Source of the DNA: Methylocapsa sp.
Lineage (GTDB): Bacteria > Pseudomonadota > Alphaproteobacteria > Rhizobiales > Beijerinckiaceae
Length of the DNA: 8,262 nucleotides
Assembly (NCBI GenBank): GCA_017353815.1
Contig: JAFMSB010000056.1
Location: forward strand, 1 to 8,262
Direction of reading: 5' to 3'
Shown here: in pieces, positions 5,897 through 8,262 of the stretch
How positions within the stretch are numbered: the stretch's first letter is position 1
How the letters are laid out: each line of letters begins with the position of its first letter
The notes under the pieces: model-generated
Seen by the model: only the letters and a program-made list of their open reading frames with translations
Database searches by the model: none
What the model was told of the DNA's origin: nothing
Made by a program: the position numbers and the translations under genes

Positions 5897-6754
5897 TCAG
5901 TGCGACAGGAAGATTGGAAGCTCCGCTCCTACCAGCATGTCGCTGGTTACCCCGCCCACGAAAGTTTCCAAGATGCGGGGATGGGCATAGGCGCCCATTA
6001 CCAAAAGATCGGCGCCATATTCCGTTGCATGTTTGCGCAATGTGCTTGCTATGCCCTCGGGCCGCACCGGCAGATCGCGGATTGCCACTTTCTTGCAGTG
6101 GCGCGCGAGGTGAGCCAACAGCCCCGCCACCGGCGCCGCTTTGGCAGAAGCGGACGAAACGGTTATGACCTGAACCTCCCCCGCACGGGCAAGCAAGGGG
6201 ATCGCGTCTCCTACAGCCCGGGCGGCCCTCCCGCTTCCATCCCAGGCGACGACGGCTTTTTCTAACTTTGCGCCTCGTGCCCAGCCCGCAGGGACGAGCA
6301 AGATTGGCCGGCCCGAGGCGAAAAGCACCGTTTCAATCAAAGGGCGGTCCAAGGCCCGGTAATTTCCGGGGCGGCGGATGACCAGGATGTCGCTTGGCCT
6401 TGCCGAAGCAAGGAGGCTTTCCTGCAGCTTTGCGTAAATGTCCTGCTCAATCTTGACATCAGCTGTGACGCGCGCTTGCTCTGCAAAATTCAGGATCGCC
6501 TCGCGTGTCTTCTCGGCAAGCGCAAGGCGCTGGGCATTGACTTGATCGGCCGGGGCGTTAAAGCCCGGTATCAGCCCCATGCCGGGGACGACGCCTGGAA
6601 TTTTGAACACCGGCGCCGCCAAAAAGGCCGTCAAATGAGCTCCTTCTTGGGCGCAAAGCTCGACGGCATAACGCCCGCCCGTGTAGCTTTGCTTGGGGTC
6701 GCTTGGCGGCGGGTCTTCGAAGTTCAGCCCCAGCCAGACGGTTTTGATAGCCAT
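5897..6754 (-). CDS. Two-domain universal stress protein (UspA family)
   Basis: This 285-residue protein holds two tandem Usp domains, roughly 1-156 and 164-285. The second begins with AVVAWDGSGRAARAV (167-181) and ends with LLVMGAYAHPR and FVGGVTSDML (250-274), the usual C-terminal Usp block. Family members are cytoplasmic proteins linked to starvation, redox and respiratory stress. The ATP-binding pattern G-2x-G-9x-G-(S/T) is altered in domain 2: the second Gly is Ala257 and the Ser/Thr position is Gly268. Domain 1 shows no such motif. The start at 6754 is chosen because AGGGAG lies 8 bases upstream; the longer alternative from 6811 adds 19 residues without a good ribosome site. Intergenic gaps of 118 and 115 bases on either side suggest it may be its own transcription unit. 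No clear promoter was found. Confidence 0.9.
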   Translation of the reverse strand: MAIKTVWLGLNFEDPPPSDPKQSYTGGRYAVELCAQEGAHLTAFLAAPVFKIPGVVPGMGLIPGFNAPADQVNAQRLALAEKTREAILNFAEQARVTADVKIEQDIYAKLQESLLASARPSDILVIRRPGNYRALDRPLIETVLFASGRPILLVPAGWARGAKLEKAVVAWDGSGRAARAVGDAIPLLARAGEVQVITVSSASAKAAPVAGLLAHLARHCKKVAIRDLPVRPEGIASTLRKHATEYGADLLVMGAYAHPRILETFVGGVTSDMLVGAELPIFLSH

Positions 6755-6762
6755 GCTCGCGG

Positions 6763-6768
6763 CTCCCT
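6763..6768 (-). promoter_or_regulatory. Ribosome binding site that decides the Usp start
   Basis: AGGGAG on the minus strand lies 8 bases before the ATG at 6754. The upstream in-frame ATG at 6811 has no comparable site. Confidence 0.7.
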
Positions 6769-6824
6769 GTTTGTAGACAAAATAGGGCGCCGGCTTGACG
6801 TTTAAAGGCATGCCCCGGCTGGCA

Positions 6825-6842
6825 GGCCCAAGGCGGTGGGCC
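6825..6842 (-). terminator. Weak stem-loop downstream of the carbamoyltransferase gene
   Basis: GGCCCA (6825-6830) pairs with TGGGCC (6837-6842) around a six-base loop. It lies 31-48 bases after the stop. It has no T-tract and may be chance. Confidence 0.25.
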
Positions 6843-6872
6843 GCTCCTGGCGCTCATGACGGCCCCTCCGGT

Positions 6873-8262
6873 TTAGCACTGCGCGCTCATTTGCCGGTAA
6901 GCTCCGGTTTCCGCCTGCCATGCGGCAAGCCACTTCGGGAGACGCCCCAAGCCCGTCCCATCCGGGCGCCAGACGGCAAAGACCGCGCCCCCCTCGGCGA
7001 ACATCAGCACCGCGTCCATGCCCTTCGACTTGCGCAGCGTCGCAATCGCTTGGGCCGGAGTCTGCGCGATCGGCCCGGCAACATTGAAGGATGTGTTGAC
7101 CGCTACCTCGACCCCAATGCGCCGGCCAAGCGCTTTCAGATAGGCATAGGCCAACGGATCGGTCTCCTCGCGAACGATCTGCAGCCGCCCCGTTCCATCG
7201 GCATGGATGACGGCGGGTATGCGCGCGCGCGCTTCCGGTTTCGCCCGCGCAGTCAATACCATATAGTTATAAGCGTTATAATCCCCATCCGAAGCGCCGT
7301 CCGACAGCTCAAAAAAGTGCTGCGCCGCTTCGAGCGTCATCATTGGCGCGAGAGGGCGGATAGCCTCCCGGTATTTGACCCGCTGATTGAGCACTTCGCG
7401 GATAAGCGGATTGCATGGGTTGGCGACGATCGAGCGGTGCCCTAGCGCCCGCGGGCCAGTTTCGGCAGCCCCTTGAAAGATCGCGAAAACGCCGTCACGG
7501 GCAGTCACATAAGCCATGAAATCGGCAATTTCCCCCCGCCGTTCCGGGCTCGCAATATCCCCGAGCTGCTTCCATGCGATGTCCTGGGCGCCGTCGAGGG
7601 CTGCGCGAATTTCCGCCTCGCCCGGCGGAAGCCCGCAATAGAAGGCATGATCGAGGGCCGGGCCCAATCCAGCGCCCGCCAAATGGGCGAACATACAGGC
7701 GGCGCCGATGGTCACGCCCGCGTCGCCGGGAACGGGAGGGACCCACAGATGGAGGCGGGTGTTTTTGCCAAGTGTGCGCTTGTAATAGTCCGCGCCGAAA
7801 CGATCGAGCAGGCGCATGTTGGCGACGGCATTAAGCGCGGTGCCGCCAGACAGAATAAGCCTGTCGCTCCCTGTTTTACGTATAAGATATTCGATGATGT
7901 GAAAAAGAGCATCTTCGAACACCATTTGAACGGCGGCAGCTTTGTCGAGCCGATCCTGCGTGTCCGGCGCGAGATCCTTTTCCTCGACGCGGAGAATAGC
8001 ATCCGGATTCCACATTTGCTCCTGCGGGATTGGCTCGCCCAATATGCGGACGAGCTCCCGCGTGTATGGTTTCCGGACGAGGCTGCGGTGCCAGTTGGCC
8101 AGCTCCCGGTTCAGATAGACCTGCCCATCGGCTTCGAGTGAAAATATCTCGCGGAGCGGAGCGTAAAAAGGATTCGTCAGCCGGTCGTTGTTGCCGAATC
8201 CTGCCGCTCCCATGTAGCGGCCTTCGCAACTCAGCAAGGTCCAGCCGCCTTGAGTCATGCTG
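6873..8262 (-). CDS. Carbamoyltransferase, NodU/CmcH family (5' end beyond the window)
   Basis: The frame is open to the right edge, so the gene is partial; the ATG at 8258 is probably an internal Met. About 460 residues are visible (numbered from that Met). YMGAAGFG (15-22) corresponds to the KxMGLAxYG region of NodU-like proteins, which suggests that well over 100 N-terminal residues of the Kae1-like carbamoyl-transfer domain are missing. Further motifs are LSGGTALNAVANMRLL (136-151), PPVPGDAG (174-181), ETGPRALGHRSI (266-277), KYREAIRPLAP (295-305), HADGTGR (352-358) and NTSFNV (388-393). The family uses carbamoyl phosphate and ATP to carbamoylate hydroxyl groups of natural products such as Nod factors, cephamycin and tobramycin. 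The usual GEPIV after NTSFNV is one residue shorter here (AGPIAQTP). No biosynthetic neighbour shows the acceptor. There is no YrdC-like or acylphosphatase region, so it is not HypF. Confidence 0.88.
   Translation of the reverse strand, partial: SMTQGGWTLLSCEGRYMGAAGFGNNDRLTNPFYAPLREIFSLEADGQVYLNRELANWHRSLVRKPYTRELVRILGEPIPQEQMWNPDAILRVEEKDLAPDTQDRLDKAAAVQMVFEDALFHIIEYLIRKTGSDRLILSGGTALNAVANMRLLDRFGADYYKRTLGKNTRLHLWVPPVPGDAGVTIGAACMFAHLAGAGLGPALDHAFYCGLPPGEAEIRAALDGAQDIAWKQLGDIASPERRGEIADFMAYVTARDGVFAIFQGAAETGPRALGHRSIVANPCNPLIREVLNQRVKYREAIRPLAPMMTLEAAQHFFELSDGASDGDYNAYNYMVLTARAKPEARARIPAVIHADGTGRLQIVREETDPLAYAYLKALGRRIGVEVAVNTSFNVAGPIAQTPAQAIATLRKSKGMDAVLMFAEGGAVFAVWRPDGTGLGRLPKWLAAWQAETGAYRQMSAQC

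Noticed and set aside
6755..6811. N-terminal extension of the Usp gene from the ATG at 6811
   Set aside because: It has no good Shine-Dalgarno sequence, whereas AGGGAG is placed well before the ATG at 6754, where the Usp domain starts.
7218..7233. Alternating GC run as possible Z-DNA or microsatellite
   Set aside because: It lies inside the carbamoyltransferase coding frame (Ala/Arg codons) and is expected from the base composition.
7473..8141. 222-residue open frame on the plus strand
   Set aside because: It is antisense to the carbamoyltransferase, which has clear family motifs.

Overview
The window looks like chromosomal DNA from a GC-rich alphaproteobacterium, probably of the order Hyphomicrobiales. 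A Beijerinckiaceae/Methylocystaceae-like methylotroph or its relatives would fit, but that narrower placement is a guess from protein style and was not tested. All seven genes I accept lie on the minus strand, so transcription runs from the right edge to the left. The many long open frames on the plus strand are antisense shadows of these genes.

In transcription order the layout is as follows. (1) The 3' part of a NodU/CmcH-type carbamoyltransferase, cut by the right edge (6873-8262). (2) A two-domain universal stress protein (5897-6754). (3) An NmrA-like atypical SDR nucleotide-binding protein (4906-5781). (4) A biotin-dependent acyl-CoA carboxylase alpha subunit, most like methylcrotonoyl-CoA carboxylase MccA (2836-4881), 24 bases behind the SDR gene. 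(5) A 259-base intergenic stretch with several dyads and one copy of a dispersed repeat. (6) panD, aspartate 1-decarboxylase with a long C-terminal tail (2109-2576). (7) metX and metW, separated by only 3 bases (148-2004). (8) A left edge that carries stem-loops and the second, inverted copy of the repeat.

MetX acylates homoserine, and MetW is its usual operon partner in methionine synthesis. PanD makes beta-alanine for pantothenate and coenzyme A, whose thioesters feed both MetX and the MccA-type carboxylase, but a functional link between these neighbours is only inference. MccA lacks its carboxyltransferase partner (mccB) in this window, so that subunit must be encoded elsewhere. The stress protein and carbamoyltransferase have no evident link to the metabolic genes.

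The most unusual non-coding structure is a 34-base sequence at the left edge (1-34) that recurs in inverted orientation at 2778-2811 with two adjacent mismatches. The left copy appears to be interrupted by about 29 bases that form half of a perfect 15-bp hairpin. In addition, three genes (metW, panD, mccA) end in stem-loops that abut or enclose the stop codon and lack a T-tract. I see no defence system, CRISPR array, transposase, tRNA or rRNA, and I found no clearly new multi-gene system.
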